NCBI RefSeq assembly: GCF_000327385.1
Contig: NW_008708133.1
Span: 1,196,659 to 1,260,658 of the forward strand
Length of the DNA: 64,000 nt
From: Lottia gigantea
Taxonomy: Eukaryota; Mollusca; Gastropoda; Lottiidae
Reading direction: 5' to 3'
Position 1 is the stretch's first letter, and each line of letters opens with the position of its first letter. Below the pieces are notes generated by a model. It searched no databases and was not told the DNA's origin. It saw only the letters and a program-made list of their open reading frames with translations. This document shows, one piece after another, positions 27,801 through 39,510 of this stretch. The position numbers and the translations under genes were made by a program.

Positions 27801-27930
27801 CTCGATATAAATGAATCTAACGATAGATGTCTTATATATCGGGGTTGAATTTGTCAGAGAAAAGAGACCATTATTTCCATGTTTTTAAGCAATATGCATA
27901 AACTACGGGCGAATTTTGAAATACTTACCA
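24840..27930. other. Intergenic, 3' flank of two converging genes
   Basis: Contains the presumed SH3BGRL-like 3' UTR, with overlapping AATAAA hexamers at 25632-25641, and presumably the 3' UTR of the reverse-strand gene that ends at 27931. The local GC-richer patch 27040-27400 looks repeat-derived, but I could not place it. No supported coding exon. Confidence 0.45.
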
Positions 27931-29842
27931 CTATTCATAGCAAACCCAACCTGGTCCACAAATTGTTCTTGAATAGATATTTTTAGGTAAAATTGCTTGA
28001 GCTTCTGGTACACATTCACCGTCATATGTTATAGTACAAGCAGCGTCTTGTAAAGCATTAAAATTCTTCTGTGGTTCAACAACTACTACAGACTTTTTTG
28101 GTAAAACTATGATTAAAGATCAGAAAAATACGATTTAATTCCCAATTTAGACGACTGATTCACTTGAATTACATTACCCTGTGTACCGTTTTGTACATCA
28201 CCAAATCACCGTCCGTTATATCAACAACTTACAAAACAGTAGGCATATTGATTCCATGAGTACTTAAGAAAATATCGTGTCCAACGCAACATCAGATCAT
28301 AACATCAGATCATGATTGACAACATTCATAGAATTAATGTTTTTTTCTTAAATGCCACTTTTCGTCTGATGACATATGAAGGCCTCATACGAGGTCTGTT
28401 ATCGCAACAGAAATACTTACGCTTGGGATCTGTGAGTCGACTCTTGGGGAAAAATTCTGAGAAAAAATCATTCTGGAATTTACGTTGTCCTTTATATTCA
28501 GTTTGACCAAAAATACCTGAAGCAAAAGTATTTACTGGTTGAAACTATGCAATGGTACAATTTTAGACAATGTGATCCAGCATGATCACTGAATCATTTC
28601 ATGTTTGTTTTATTGATTTGTGACTTGTGTTTACGTTCACTGGGTTAATTTTGATGTTATGTAAGTTCAAAGTTTTAACTTCGAACACGATCTATCATGT
28701 TTTGACAAAAGACACGAAGCAGCATATTGTTGGTTACATGTTAGATTCTGTTTAAGGTTAAAGCGTTTATATAAATACAGACAGCCAATAATAAATCATA
28801 CACAGGTCAGAATATACATTTCAGCCTTATTATATATTCATAGATGATACTAAAAGAAGTTCAAGCTCACATCGCATGATTTCATGGTTATTAAATTATC
28901 ATGATAATGACATATCATGACTTAAAAATGGACAGATTTTGACAGTTTGAGCTAAAGCGTTATTATATACCTTAAATACACAACATTCTGACAACGTGAT
29001 TATACACGTGCAATCATGATCTGTCCAACTCCAAACTTGTTTTGTTTTTGTCTTGATTTCAAACCTCAATAACAAAGTGGAATTGTAAAATGTGCCTTTA
29101 ATCCAATGTGGGCGAATTAAATAATTCCAGTGTGTTTAATGTCAAGTCAATTTTAAAATTTCCACATGGATCCCAAGGCACAATCTTACTTTTCAACCAG
29201 GTTTCTCTCTGTGGAGCAGGAAGGAGAAACTGACTTGAGAATGACGCAAGTTGTTCGATTATAACAATAAAACAGGAAGTTGTCAAATTGCGCTCATTCG
29301 TTAAATTACCATTGAGACTGTATTATGATATAATAATCAAAACGACAATCATTAGAACCAGAGAAATAGTTGAAAACCTTTTTTTAAGACTAAGGTACTT
29401 CGAAATGTAAGTTCATAGTCTTTCCAAAGTTGTGGTGTAAAATGTGCTTAGTTTATGGCGTGTCCTGAAACCTACTGTCATATTTCAATTGTCACCCCTA
29501 ATATCCTTTTCACAAGCATATCTGAACAAACAACTAACAGACAATCCATGTAACCATGTCATACCTTTACAATATTGAGTCATCGACACAACAATGACTT
29601 ATGATTTATTGCCACAATTAACCATTGACATCTGATAGAAACCTGGCCATATCAAGGAACCCTTGCTCTAATTTTGAGCCACTGTTATGACAGATAGTTG
29701 TAAATCAAACACCATATTTATCAAAAAGATAATAGTTTCACTAAAAGACAAACGTACCTTCACTCAATGGTGCACTGTCAACTGTAAATACACATATTAA
29801 TATGGTAATAACTGTTGTAAAGACCAAAGGAGAAGTCTGCAT
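27931..29842 (-). CDS. Small secreted cysteine-containing peptide precursor, 3 exons, 118 aa
   Basis: Exons, in transcript order, 29758-29842, 28421-28516 and 27931-28106; the phases join (1, then 1) and all sites are GT-AG. The product opens with a signal peptide (MQTSPLVFTTVITILICVFT, then VDSAP), continues through a basic and aromatic middle (YKGQRKFQNDFFSEFFPKSR) and ends in a four-cysteine tail with C84, C92, C110 and C116 (CTITYDGEC, later TICGPGWVCYE). A TATA box lies 74-81 bases upstream of the start codon. A donor GTAAGT begins two bases after the TAG stop, so the transcript probably has an intron in its 3' UTR. This could be a prohormone, a small antimicrobial or inhibitor peptide, or a structural secretion; I do not recognise the family. 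Confidence 0.75.
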
Positions 29843-29915
29843 GGTTTGTTTATGTCTTGATCCTGTTGGTGATAGGTCTATTATTCCCATAAACGAATAC
29901 AATAAGTGGTCCCTC

Positions 29916-29923
29916 CTTTTATA
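29916..29923 (-). promoter_or_regulatory. TATA box of the small secreted peptide gene
   Basis: The reverse strand reads CCTATAAAAGGAGG here, a near-ideal TATA element. Transcription would start near 29890, leaving a 5' UTR of about 50 bases before the ATG at 29842. Confidence 0.8.
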
Positions 29924-29924
29924 G

Positions 29925-31125
29925 GCGACAAAAATGAAGTTTCAGATTGACGTCAGTAGTAAAACAGTCAACCGTTTATAGAAATATTTCAATATTATAA
30001 TAAATTATAACTACCATTCATCAAACCATGTCATAATATCTTCTGCTAGGTTGAATTTTAATTTTTTATAAAACATCTTCGAGATCTCATTCTTCAATTC
30101 TGGTTTAAAAAAAAAGAATAAAAATACTAGAAATAGATCTACAGATCAATTAATCAAACTTAAAACAAAATAAAATAGCAATTTTGAGAATATAGAAATT
30201 AAATTAGCCCCAGGGTTTTTTCATCTTTTCTCCTAAAATATTTCGATTTTTGTTTTCTTCTAGGAATTTTTGTTTAAGCATGGCCTCATTTGATATAAAT
30301 ATGGGCAAAACAAAAGGGATTCAGAATACGTTTAAGTTTCTTTTGAGCATTTAATTTTGTGTGACCGTCATCGGCCTGAACCACATCGATGGTATACCTA
30401 TAGTCTGAATAACCTTTGACGATGCGAGGTGACCAATGAGCTCAGGAAATCGGAGTTTAATTCTCTGGTGTCATGTGATTTGATGAAAATTATACCACTC
30501 AAGAATGCAGGATGTGGTCCAGCCAGATGGCGGCCACACAAGATATTCAACACTCGCAGAGAAACTGTTCTGAAACACTCGGTATTTATTTTATATCGGT
30601 GTATCTAATTGATTATTGCAAAATTGTAGGAGCATAGTATATTTTGGGGCAGACCAGCATCTTAACCTAATCTAGATTTTGAGAAAATTAGACGAAAAAT
30701 AAGTGTCATACAAAATCTTTATCACAATCGCTAGGTAAGTATAATCATAGCTAACCCATTTGAATCAAAGTCTTTACGTAAGCGTATCGACGGCAATAAA
30801 GAAAAAAAAAAACGTTCAGTAAAAAGCGGTGAAAAGAGTTTAAATAATTAATAGGTCTAATATTTGATTTTCGGAATTTTAAAAATCATAGTAAATAGCA
30901 GTCTTTGTCTGTGAAAATATTACCTTCTGAATTTTGAAATTGGAGTATATCTAACAAATAAAATGTATACAACTAAAAATCTACTACTTGTTATAAATTC
31001 TTTACCTAGGAACTGAAGAATAGATTTGTAGAGATATACATACATGTAATCATACCCCTTAGATGTAACCGGAAAGGTATTTTTGACATGTTAAAGTGTT
31101 TTCGCATTGTTTGTCCTGAAAATGT
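29925..31125. other. Intergenic, no gene seen
   Basis: AT-rich sequence upstream of the secreted peptide gene. A stretch at 30505-30590 (CAAGAATGCAGGATGTGGTC and following) weakly resembles 35441-35520, which suggests a shared old repeat. Confidence 0.4.
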
Positions 31126-31600
31126 TGGTCACATAATACAAGTCAAATTTGGTGCATTTTTACTAAGTCAAGGGAAATAACTCAAAACCCATTGATTGAA
31201 AATGAACCAAATTCACCATTAACCGAGATCTTATCAATTTATACATGCATAGCCAAGTGTCATTAAGATCTGATAAAAACTGTAGACCCCAGCATGTTTA
31301 CAAGAATCTTTCTACTAAGTCAAGGGCAATAACTCAAAAACTATTCATTGAAAATGAGCCAAATTCGAATTGATCAAGATCTTATCAATATATACATGCA
31401 TACCAAGTTTCATCAAGATCGGATTTAAACTGTAGCTTCTATCGTGTTTTGATGAATTTGAACTAAGTCAAGTGCAATGACCAACCAAAATGAGCCAAAT
31501 TCGAGATAACATCAATATATACATGTATACTAAGTTTCATTAAAATCGGATAAAAACTGTATCCCTTATTGCGCTTACAAGAAATTTTCATGTAGGCATA
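31126..31600. repeat. Tandem repeat, about 150-bp period, three units
   Basis: Units begin near 31161, 31313 and 31462 with ACTAAGTCAAGGGCAATAAC and contain CCAAGTTTCATCAAGATCGG. Single diverged pieces of the same unit occur at 41360-41440 and 46725-46790. Such units are typical of tandem cores of mollusc Pearl/Helentron-like elements (inference). Confidence 0.75.
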
Positions 31601-31669
31601 TAAAAAGGTTAAGAAGGTTATTTCAGTGCTATAAATATGTGAAAAGATGACTAAAATCTCTATAATTAA

Positions 31670-31994
31670 AGGAACAGGTAGACCATTTTTTGACCAAACC
31701 AGTCTAAGAAACTTATATGAGCTTATAAGTAACAGTGTTCACAGCTCACTATCGAAATTTGAGCCTTCAAATTCATGTGTGTCAAGAATTATCGTTTGAA
31801 TGTTAAAATGACGACTTGTCAATTTTAGATACTCTGTGATATAGAGACAAGACAGATAGCAATAGTGAGTAAAATTCCTAGTATGAAGTATATTTAAAGG
31901 AATTATCTGATTTCCGTACATTTCTTGTACTTCTGAAGACTATTTCCATATATTCAAGACTAAAATCAACCTCCAAAATGGCACACCTGTCCCT
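31670..31994. mobile_element. 325-bp MITE with TTAA target duplication
   Basis: Flanked by TTAA at 31666-31669 and 31995-31998. The termini are inverted: AGGAACAGGTAG at the left and the complement of AGGGACAGGTGT at the right. The interior (CAGTGTTCACAGCTCACTAT, then CGAAATTTGAGCCTTCAAAT) recurs near 63575. TTAA targets are the hallmark of piggyBac-type transposition; no ORF is present, so it is non-autonomous. Confidence 0.75.
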
Positions 31995-32009
31995 TTAAAA
32001 GGGCAAAAT

Positions 32010-33090
32010 ATTATAGTCCTTGTTTGTGATACTTTCTGAATAATTCTGAAATGAAAAGTGATATCATTTTTCTGGGCCACCAGATATACAAGACAAGTTT
32101 TATTGCATAGGGAGATTATTGTCAAAAAACTTTTATATACGCGAAAACCCTGAAAATGAAAAGGAACTAAAGGTGAAAAAGTGGATGATTTTATGTAAAG
32201 TTAGTGTCAGTATGATACATTAGAAGGAAATAATGATTGAACGTCAATCATAGACAAGCGAATACACCTATTGTTTTTTTTTACATATTGTTAGATCAAT
32301 GATCAATTTTAAACAACAAACTTTAATGATTGATTGTTATCTAATGTTCAGGCATGTTCTTTGTCTTAAATCACACTATTTTATATGATTTCTACTAGAT
32401 TAGTAATGTTCATTCTACCTTATGGTAAGAAAATACTGCCCAGATTTATAATTACACAATGTTTTCATTTTTTAAATTAATATTTTCATTAATTATTGCT
32501 ACATGATATGGTTTGGACTATCGTCTAACTCTTTAACAGGTTGGGAAAGTAAAATGCTCAAATTAAAGAAAGCAATTATAGATAAAAAAATAACGAGGTG
32601 TGTCAGTTACCTTTATCTGAAAGAGGGATTCCGTGCTAAAACGTGTGCAGACTTACAGAAATCTAATTCTTTAATACTGACCTAAGGATTTAAATGATTG
32701 ATCTAATCAACATGAGCGGTCCCAATCTGCAAATTTGAGCAGATTCTGTATCGACTTTGACGATGAGATGTTGCTATTCGCCAGTGCCGTCATTTTGAGT
32801 TCCCGTTAATTTTACAGCAATTTCAAGCGTTTTTTTTATGTTGAACATAACCCGTCGGATGTTACTGTTAAGAACATGGTTAAACGTGTCTTGATACATG
32901 ATATCTATCAAAAGTCCGTGACTAAGATGAGTAAATAGAGATATATGATTAATACAATAATTATCTTGAGGATAGGTATTATAAAGTAGCCTACATTCTC
33001 TTCGTCATAATACTCTAATTTTATCTAATATAGGACTAATATTTGGAAATTATAACAACCTTTCAAAATTACCTTCTTTTCTTAGTTTAC
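32010..33090. other. Intergenic, no gene seen
   Basis: AT-rich sequence with no supported ORF, RNA gene or repeat structure that I could recognise. Confidence 0.4.
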
Positions 33091-33094
33091 TAAA

Positions 33095-33436
33095 GATGCG
33101 GTCTCACGAGCGGTCTAAAGGTGCGATCTCACGAGCGGTCTTGGTCGGAGATTTTTGTCTCCGACTCGAATCTTCAGTAAAATCTCGCATGTGCCCGTGC
33201 TTCCAGGACAAGATTATCGTTTCGCCGACAGGTTATCTAATATCAAATATCAGTTTGATAATAATTGTCTCCGATTATTTTATCGTCTGTAAGACAGGCG
33301 TCACACACTATATTCAATGCATGAACGATGTCAAATACACTCACATCGATGATCGAGTAATAATAGTATCTAGTCCGAAACATCTGCCTCTATTCCAGCC
33401 TCTGATTGATATTTTGACAGTTGTCGGCTGGAGAAG
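33095..33436. repeat. Repeat element sharing modules with 44.5-44.9 kb and 52.2 kb
   Basis: The left part has CACGAGCGGTCTTGGTCGGAG, also seen as AAGAGCGGTCTTGGTCGGAG near 52170. The right part has CCAGCCTCTGATTGATATTT, then TGACAGTTGTCGGCTGGAG, which matches the inverted ends of the 44472-44915 element. It has no credible gene; the open frame across it is spurious. Confidence 0.6.
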
Positions 33437-33446
33437 AGTTAGGAGT

Positions 33447-33715
33447 TACTAACTTGAAAATTCAACATAATAACTTGAAAATTCAAGTTACTAACTTGAA
33501 AATTCAAGTTACTAACTTGAAAATTCAAGTTACTAACTTGAAAATTCAAGATAATAACTTGAAAATTCAACATACTAACTTGAAAATTCAACATACTAAC
33601 TTGAAAATTCAAGTTACTAAATTCAACATACTTACTTGAAAATTCAACATACTAACTTGAAAATTCAACATACTAGCTTGAAAATTCAAGATACTAACTT
33701 GGAAATTCAAATTCA
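33447..33715. repeat. 21-bp tandem repeat, about 12 copies
   Basis: Units of CTAACTTGAAAATTCAAGTTA type. The core CTTGAAAATTCAAG is close to an inverted repeat. Twenty-one bases is a whole number of codons, so one frame gives an artificial NLKIQVT repeat. It lies about 1.5 kb upstream of the TATA box at 34931. Confidence 0.95.
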
Positions 33716-34925
33716 AAAAATAGTTGATTTACAAAGTCTTGATTGAACAATTGTGTAAGAGCTAATGTAGCCTTTTCACAAACCATATGTTGATGCACTT
33801 TAGCCGAATCAAGACGTATTTTGGCTAAGCCAATAGAAAATACTTCATTGAAATCATCATAGGCATAGAAATTGTAGAATGTTTTAAATTAAGAGAAAGC
33901 AGTTACCCCATTATCATCGTACAATATAAAGTCAAATGAAAGAAAATAATTGGGAATTTTTGTTCAAATTGAACTTGAATTACATCAATTGTTTACCTCA
34001 ATCAAATTAGGTTTTTCAAACGTGGATTTTCGTTCCTCAGTAACTAACTTAATGTGAACTACATTTCTTTAAGTATGTATTTCTTTGTATAATTCCCTCC
34101 TCCCCGAAGGAAAAAAAACATCAATAAAAATTTAATTGATTCATTCAATTGTCCACTATAGATCTGGTACAAGAATTTCATTCCTGGAAACTTTTTGTTT
34201 TGATAGGACGTCTTTCACGATCAGTATTAAGAGAGATCAAGATTTGATACCAACATGTTTCATTGTTTTAGATTGACCATGTATCCAATTGGCCACTGTC
34301 GGCAAAGTTTAAAAGATGTATTTGCGTGTCAAAACAAGTGGAGCGTTCTTGTTTAATCAAATTTGACCGGATGTTGTCGGCAAATAATTGAAGATTTCTA
34401 AACCTTTTCAAGTTTTCTGGTAGCCGAGAGGTGTAAGATTTATTAAAATTTTCATCGAGTTCATTGATCAGATTCATGCTTTTTTTCTGAGATCTGATAG
34501 GATAAACCCAACGATGTCACGTTTCGATCCAAAATTTCAATCGTTGCACTAATCGTTGAAGCATAAGCATAAAAGATGATGATAAAGATTGAATGAATAA
34601 AAAGGAAAGTCGTGGGTTGATATTGCTTGCACTAAAGTACCTAAACGTGTACTTAAAGTGTCAACGCTATGCCAATCTTACTATATTTATCGATGACTCT
34701 TGTTTTGCTTGACTCACGGGTTAAGTATTCTGCGGTTTCGATTTATAGAATAATTTTACCCAATAAAAAGTTCATATCTGACACGCCCTTAGATCCGAAA
34801 GGACCAAGGCCACCTAGTTTGTTTAGATGTCTAATGAAATTACAAAGCCCCAAAAGTGCTTGTCATCTGAGTTTGCATAGAGATATTTTAGTCTTTGTTT
34901 ATTTATACAATGAAAACCAGTTAGA
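33716..34925. other. Upstream region of the Met-rich secreted protein gene
   Basis: No coding exon supported. It presumably holds distal regulatory sequence for the transcript starting near 34960. Confidence 0.4.
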
Positions 34926-34930
34926 GAGGG

Positions 34931-34938
34931 TATAAATA
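34931..34938 (+). promoter_or_regulatory. TATA box and non-coding first exon of the Met-rich secreted protein gene
   Basis: TATAAATA follows a purine-rich GAGAGGG. A start site is expected near 34960. The resulting short non-coding exon would end at 35007, at the consensus donor TCG|GTAAGT, and splice to the acceptor ending at 35574, eight bases before the ATG. Confidence 0.8.
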
Positions 34939-35581
34939 CCCCAAATATCCGCCCTAGTTCTATTAAACTTGAAGACCCTATCTTAATTATTAGACAGTTT
35001 TTACTCGGTAAGTATACTTAACTTTTAGACTTCTAACATAAATTGATAATTACATGATTAGGCAGATGAAAAATACAATTTCTATGAGCAATACAAATTA
35101 TCATAGTGCATTTTTCTTTCATGTTTAGCATTATTTGCTCTTTGTATATACTTGATATGTTTTGTTTGAACTTTGAAAGCATTAATATTGAAGCTCCCGG
35201 TCCATAAAAATTTGTTAAAGCGATTTAAATGATTCAAAGCAGGTTTTATAGATTTTTTATAGATAGGTTTTTTGAGTCTGCATTCTTGAGAATATGATTT
35301 CAGCGTATCGCAGAAAAAACTGTGAATCAAACTCCTTTTTCCTCAGCACTGCGGTCACCTCTATTCGTAGGTCGTTGAGACTTGGTATACCATTATAGTT
35401 CATTGTATTTCAAAGTCTTTCCTTCTCTCCCCTCAAAATTCAAGAATGCTGGCTGTGGTACGGGAAGATGGAGACCACAAAAATATTAAATACTCAGAAA
35501 CTTTAATAAATACTTTTTCTGCAACAACAGCAATGTTTCATGTTATATTTTTATATCATTTTGTCTGTTTTCAGATTCAAC

Positions 35582-36256
35582 ATGAATTCCTTTTTGTTTC
35601 TTGTGTGTGTGGTACCCATGGTATTTGCTGGTATGTTGGGCGAAGACAACATGGGCTCATGGGAGAAAAAAGAAGGGGGCATGATGAGCGAATATGAAAA
35701 ATGGCAGATGAAAGACAAGAAAGATCAAATGATGTATCTACATAAATTCCAAGAGTTCCTCCTTTTCAAAGACAAGCTCCAGAAAATGAAAGAAATGGAA
35801 CACAAGAAGAATGTTTTTGAAGAATTCATGAAATGGAAAATGAACAAGATGGGAGAAAAGAAGAGTGAAGAACAAGACGATGGCATGAAAAAGGAAGAAT
35901 CCGGCGATTTTGGAGTTGTACTAAAAAAGATGGCATCCGACGCTCACAAAAACGCCATGATGATTACGCATGCCTTCCTTGCATTATGTAAATGCCAGAA
36001 TGAAATGGGTATTGAGAAGATGTTTGATAATAAAGATGACAAGGGCAGTAAAGATAGCACGATGGGTGATATGTTTGAGGGTGATATGCCTGACTTCATG
36101 GGTAACATGACTGCCAAAGCCGAGTTCTTGAAAAATTTGTCTAAAGTAGAACAGAAAAAGATGTTCGGCTATGGTCTTGTTAAATCTATGTGTAATGGAG
36201 CTAAAACCTTCATTGTACATGCTAAAGAATTCGAAGAAACCTACATGAAAAACTAA
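35582..36256 (+). CDS. Secreted Met- and Lys-rich charged protein, 224 aa, family unknown
   Basis: The ATG at 35582 is chosen over the in-frame one at 35540 because the acceptor TCTGTTTTCAG ends at 35574, and because this start gives a clean signal peptide (MNSFLFLVCVVPMVFAG). The mature protein is extremely charged and Met-rich (28 Met in 224 residues), with a likely helical middle (residues 45-95). A C-terminal domain (about 110-222) contains a CxC at 136-138, a sequon NLS at 185-187 and C204. The domain is shared with the gene at 39511-40824: FLKNLS..E..KMFGYGLVKSMC..AKT and KEF. The donor GTAGGT follows the stop by one base; the final exon starts at 36529 and has AATAAA at 36582. The three cysteines would allow disulphide-linked dimers. 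A matrix, mucus or shell-related role is conceivable; no function can be assigned. Confidence 0.85.
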   Translation: MNSFLFLVCVVPMVFAGMLGEDNMGSWEKKEGGMMSEYEKWQMKDKKDQMMYLHKFQEFLLFKDKLQKMKEMEHKKNVFEEFMKWKMNKMGEKKSEEQDDGMKKEESGDFGVVLKKMASDAHKNAMMITHAFLALCKCQNEMGIEKMFDNKDDKGSKDSTMGDMFEGDMPDFMGNMTAKAEFLKNLSKVEQKKMFGYGLVKSMCNGAKTFIVHAKEFEETYMKN

Positions 36257-36528
36257 GGTAGGTATTCCTTCTTATACACGTACGTTGGCTCTTGTCAACT
36301 TAAAATGTTCCCCCAGTATATTGTGCATACAATATGTAACACATGTTGTCTGTAAGGTCGACTGACTTTCACCTTGTGTCCCAATTCCTCATCGCATATG
36401 ACATAGAATATCTTATCTAGTCTTTTTACAAGTTTAAAAGGTGATGAACGGAGGTGATGAAGTGATGATCACGTGATTTCATCTATTTTTTTTTCTTCCA
36501 CATTTAATTTATGGCTATTTCTTTTAAG

Positions 36529-36605
36529 GACAACATTAAGGAAGCAGATTTTGGAGAACCTTCTGATGGTCAGTTTTTCTAAATAAAGTTGTTAACAACA
36601 ATTGT
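36529..36605 (+). terminator. Terminal 3' UTR exon with polyadenylation signal
   Basis: The polypyrimidine tract and acceptor TTCTTTTAAG end at 36528, and the hexamer AATAAA lies at 36582-36587. This makes a short non-coding last exon for the preceding gene, with cleavage expected near 36600. Confidence 0.7.
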
Positions 36606-39506
36606 TTTCATTGACCAAAACAAAAAGGGGGCAGGGTAATCACTAAATCTGTATTTTCCCTAATGATCAGCTAAGCTATGTTTTCAACTTTGCTTGCAGC
36701 GAAAAAGGCTTGGTACGTCCTTGGCGATGTAAAGCAATGTACAAAACATCTCAAAGAAACTGTCCAAATGTGACTATTATTGAGCTAAAACTTGCCAGTT
36801 GTTAGAGAAAGTACTTTGATATCAATTACAATATGGATAAGGATACGAAAACAAATCATCATTCAAAAACAGATTTAAAGATAATCGACTAGAGTATCAT
36901 GACTTGATTCCATAGTCGAAAACAAGATCTTCACAGCCGATTTAGTGCCATGTCCCTTAGCACCGGTAGCATATTATATTGTTATGCGGTGCTTAAGGAA
37001 CATGATTTAGTGCCCGCCATTATAAGATGCTCATGACTATTTTTTATCTAGAACAACAAATTTTCAATTTGTTTCAAAATGGTACATCCGATGAATCAAA
37101 ATATTTTATTTGTCAGCTGACCATGCTCAATTTGAACCTTCTGAAAACATTTAAAAATAATAACAGCGTACTTGCCTGGATTGTCAATTAACACATACAT
37201 TGGCCAAAGTCCTATTATGGGTGAGTTTAAAAAAAACTTGAAAGCTTGAACCAAATGGATGTTGTTGAATTGAAATGCAGTAAAGAGTCTGATTCGTGAT
37301 CAAGTGTGAACAAAGGCGGAATACTATAAATAAGGTTTCTATTGTCGAGGACTTATTACGGTCTATTCTTTGTAGTAAAGGAATAATTCCTTCCAGATAT
37401 ACTCGTTGTGGTATCGAATTTTCGGTTTTCTTCGAACACGGAGTTGTTTGTATCCTACAAGTGTTGGTCGCCATGTAAGCTTCCACTTACTCCAAGGCCC
37501 GTAGCTACAAGGTAGGGCGGGGGAGAGGTTTGCCTCTTTAAAAATTCGGAAAAACGACAAATTTCATTATTGCAACTCGGGTATATTTATTACTTGCCCC
37601 TCCCAACAATCAAGTCAGGGCCTGCTTCCTACTTTAAGATCGAAAAATTTTGGAAAATGAAAGGCCCTGATAAATCGAATAATATACAGTAAATAGAAAA
37701 TATTTGTTGGCTTATTTTTGGAAAACTTAATCTTAGTTCGATACGTAATGGAAAAGATACAATAACGGTTGGCATTTGGCAATGAGTATAGAGGATCCCC
37801 GTGTAAAGTATTACAGTAGTGTACCATAAATTATCTTTATCATTTTTATAGTATTTACAACATTATTATTAATTATTGCCTGAGATACTCAACGTTTTAT
37901 ATAGATAATCATTATCAATATTCGTCAGCTAGTGGTACTTCATTATCTGAAATTCAACAAAAAATATTTTATATAGTAATGAAGAAACGAGTAATGAATT
38001 GGCGCTGAGAGAAACTATTATCCAAAGATTGCTTGTGGTCTTTTTGTTCCAATCGTCAAAATGGCAGATCAAATTTTATCACGGGGTAACTCTTCTTAGT
38101 AAAAGTTTTACTATACAATAATATTCATCTGTCTCAATCATTTAGTGGTTTGGTTTTTTGTACACATACGACCAGAAAATAATAAGGCGACTAAATTTCT
38201 TCAAGGAGTTAGTCTATAATTCTGAAGATTTATAATTGATCAAGCAAATATTAAGGGGTGTATATTCCTTTAAACGACTGTTGTTGGAAACTTCTAAACT
38301 TCTTCTCCCGTGGATTTTATATCGGAAAACCTAGTCTTTTACATCAGATGGGCTCCTAACTTTAAAGATTATATTCAGTGATGCCCTTTTCATAGAAATA
38401 ACATCTCAGTGAAATACTTTTATAGGAGAAAGTAACTTAAATCGTCCTAGATATTGACATTTTGACACTTGTATGTTGAAACGTATAGGAGAGTAAAATA
38501 ATACATGTACCGGAATGTAGAAGAAAACAACACGAATAATTAAAGTGCTGAGTAATCGAGAGCACTTGAAAATGGGTGGTGTCTGTGATGAAATGATTGA
38601 AGGAAAGAATGGATGAGTAAATAATTGAATCAATTAAATACATTGTCAATATTGATATAGTATTAATGAATTAAACATGTAATGTAGGTTATACTAACAT
38701 TAATTTTGATTGATTAAACTTCACATAGTTATCTTTCTAAATCTTTGTTCGAACTATTATGATACCGGACATGTGACTTTTGTGTAAAAGTGGTTCAAAT
38801 GACGCGATGATCAAATTTTCGAAGATGTCAGAGAAACTAGTAAGTCAATCCATCTACCACAAAATAGAAATAATCTCCAAATTTAAGCATATAAGAAAAC
38901 TTAAGGCGTACAATATTTTCAAAGAAGTAAATTTTAAAAAAAATAACTCAAATTAATAAAAGCTTCTGACTTTAACCTTTTAGATTAGGCCCTACATACC
39001 AATATAGCGTACCTCCATGCCAATTTTTGTGGAGAAATTATGTCAATCCTGAAGGAGCTGTGGAGGAGCTGTATCATAAACTGCTCATTATCAAAGTTTT
39101 CACCAAAATTCTTATTTCTAAAGTTTGAAAGGGTTCATCCGCGGTTGAATTTCACCATGGTTTGTCCATATCAATGGCATATCCGTTAGAGAAAAGTTTC
39201 TAGAGCGCATACAACAAAGACAATATCTCATATCATAACCGTCATAAATTATTCATTCTAGAGAGTTTTCGAGCAATTATAAACGGACCGACCGACATGG
39301 GTGATGACAATTTACGCTCAATATTTTCAGGTTGGCGTATAAAACGTGTGACGACTACGGGATTTCACATATCAGAAGGAATCATTATCATTTACACACA
39401 AACTGTAGAGTATGGAATGTTAATGTGAATATTTGAACAACAGTCCTAGGAGTTTAAGAAAATCAAAAGTATTTATATTCATCAACAATAAAAAAAAGTG
39501 CTTTAC
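36606..39506. other. Region between the two converging paralogues
   Basis: No coding exon supported. It should contain the last non-coding exon of the reverse-strand gene, because a donor directly follows that stop; reverse-strand AATAAA candidates lie near 37583 and 37107 but I cannot choose between them. A short piece at about 37494-37560 (AGGCCCGTAGCTACAAGG, then GGGCGGGGGAG) resembles the ends of a GGCCCGTAACCAG repeat seen elsewhere in the window. Confidence 0.4.
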
Positions 39507-39510
39507 CTCT

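Noticed and set aside
33421-33639. Open frame with an NLKIQVT heptad-like repeat
   Set aside because: It is produced by the 21-bp tandem DNA repeat, with no signal, flanking exon or codon preference.
35540-35581. Upstream in-frame ATG extending the Met-rich protein to 238 residues
   Set aside because: It lies upstream of the splice acceptor ending at 35574, and the extension would spoil the signal peptide position.
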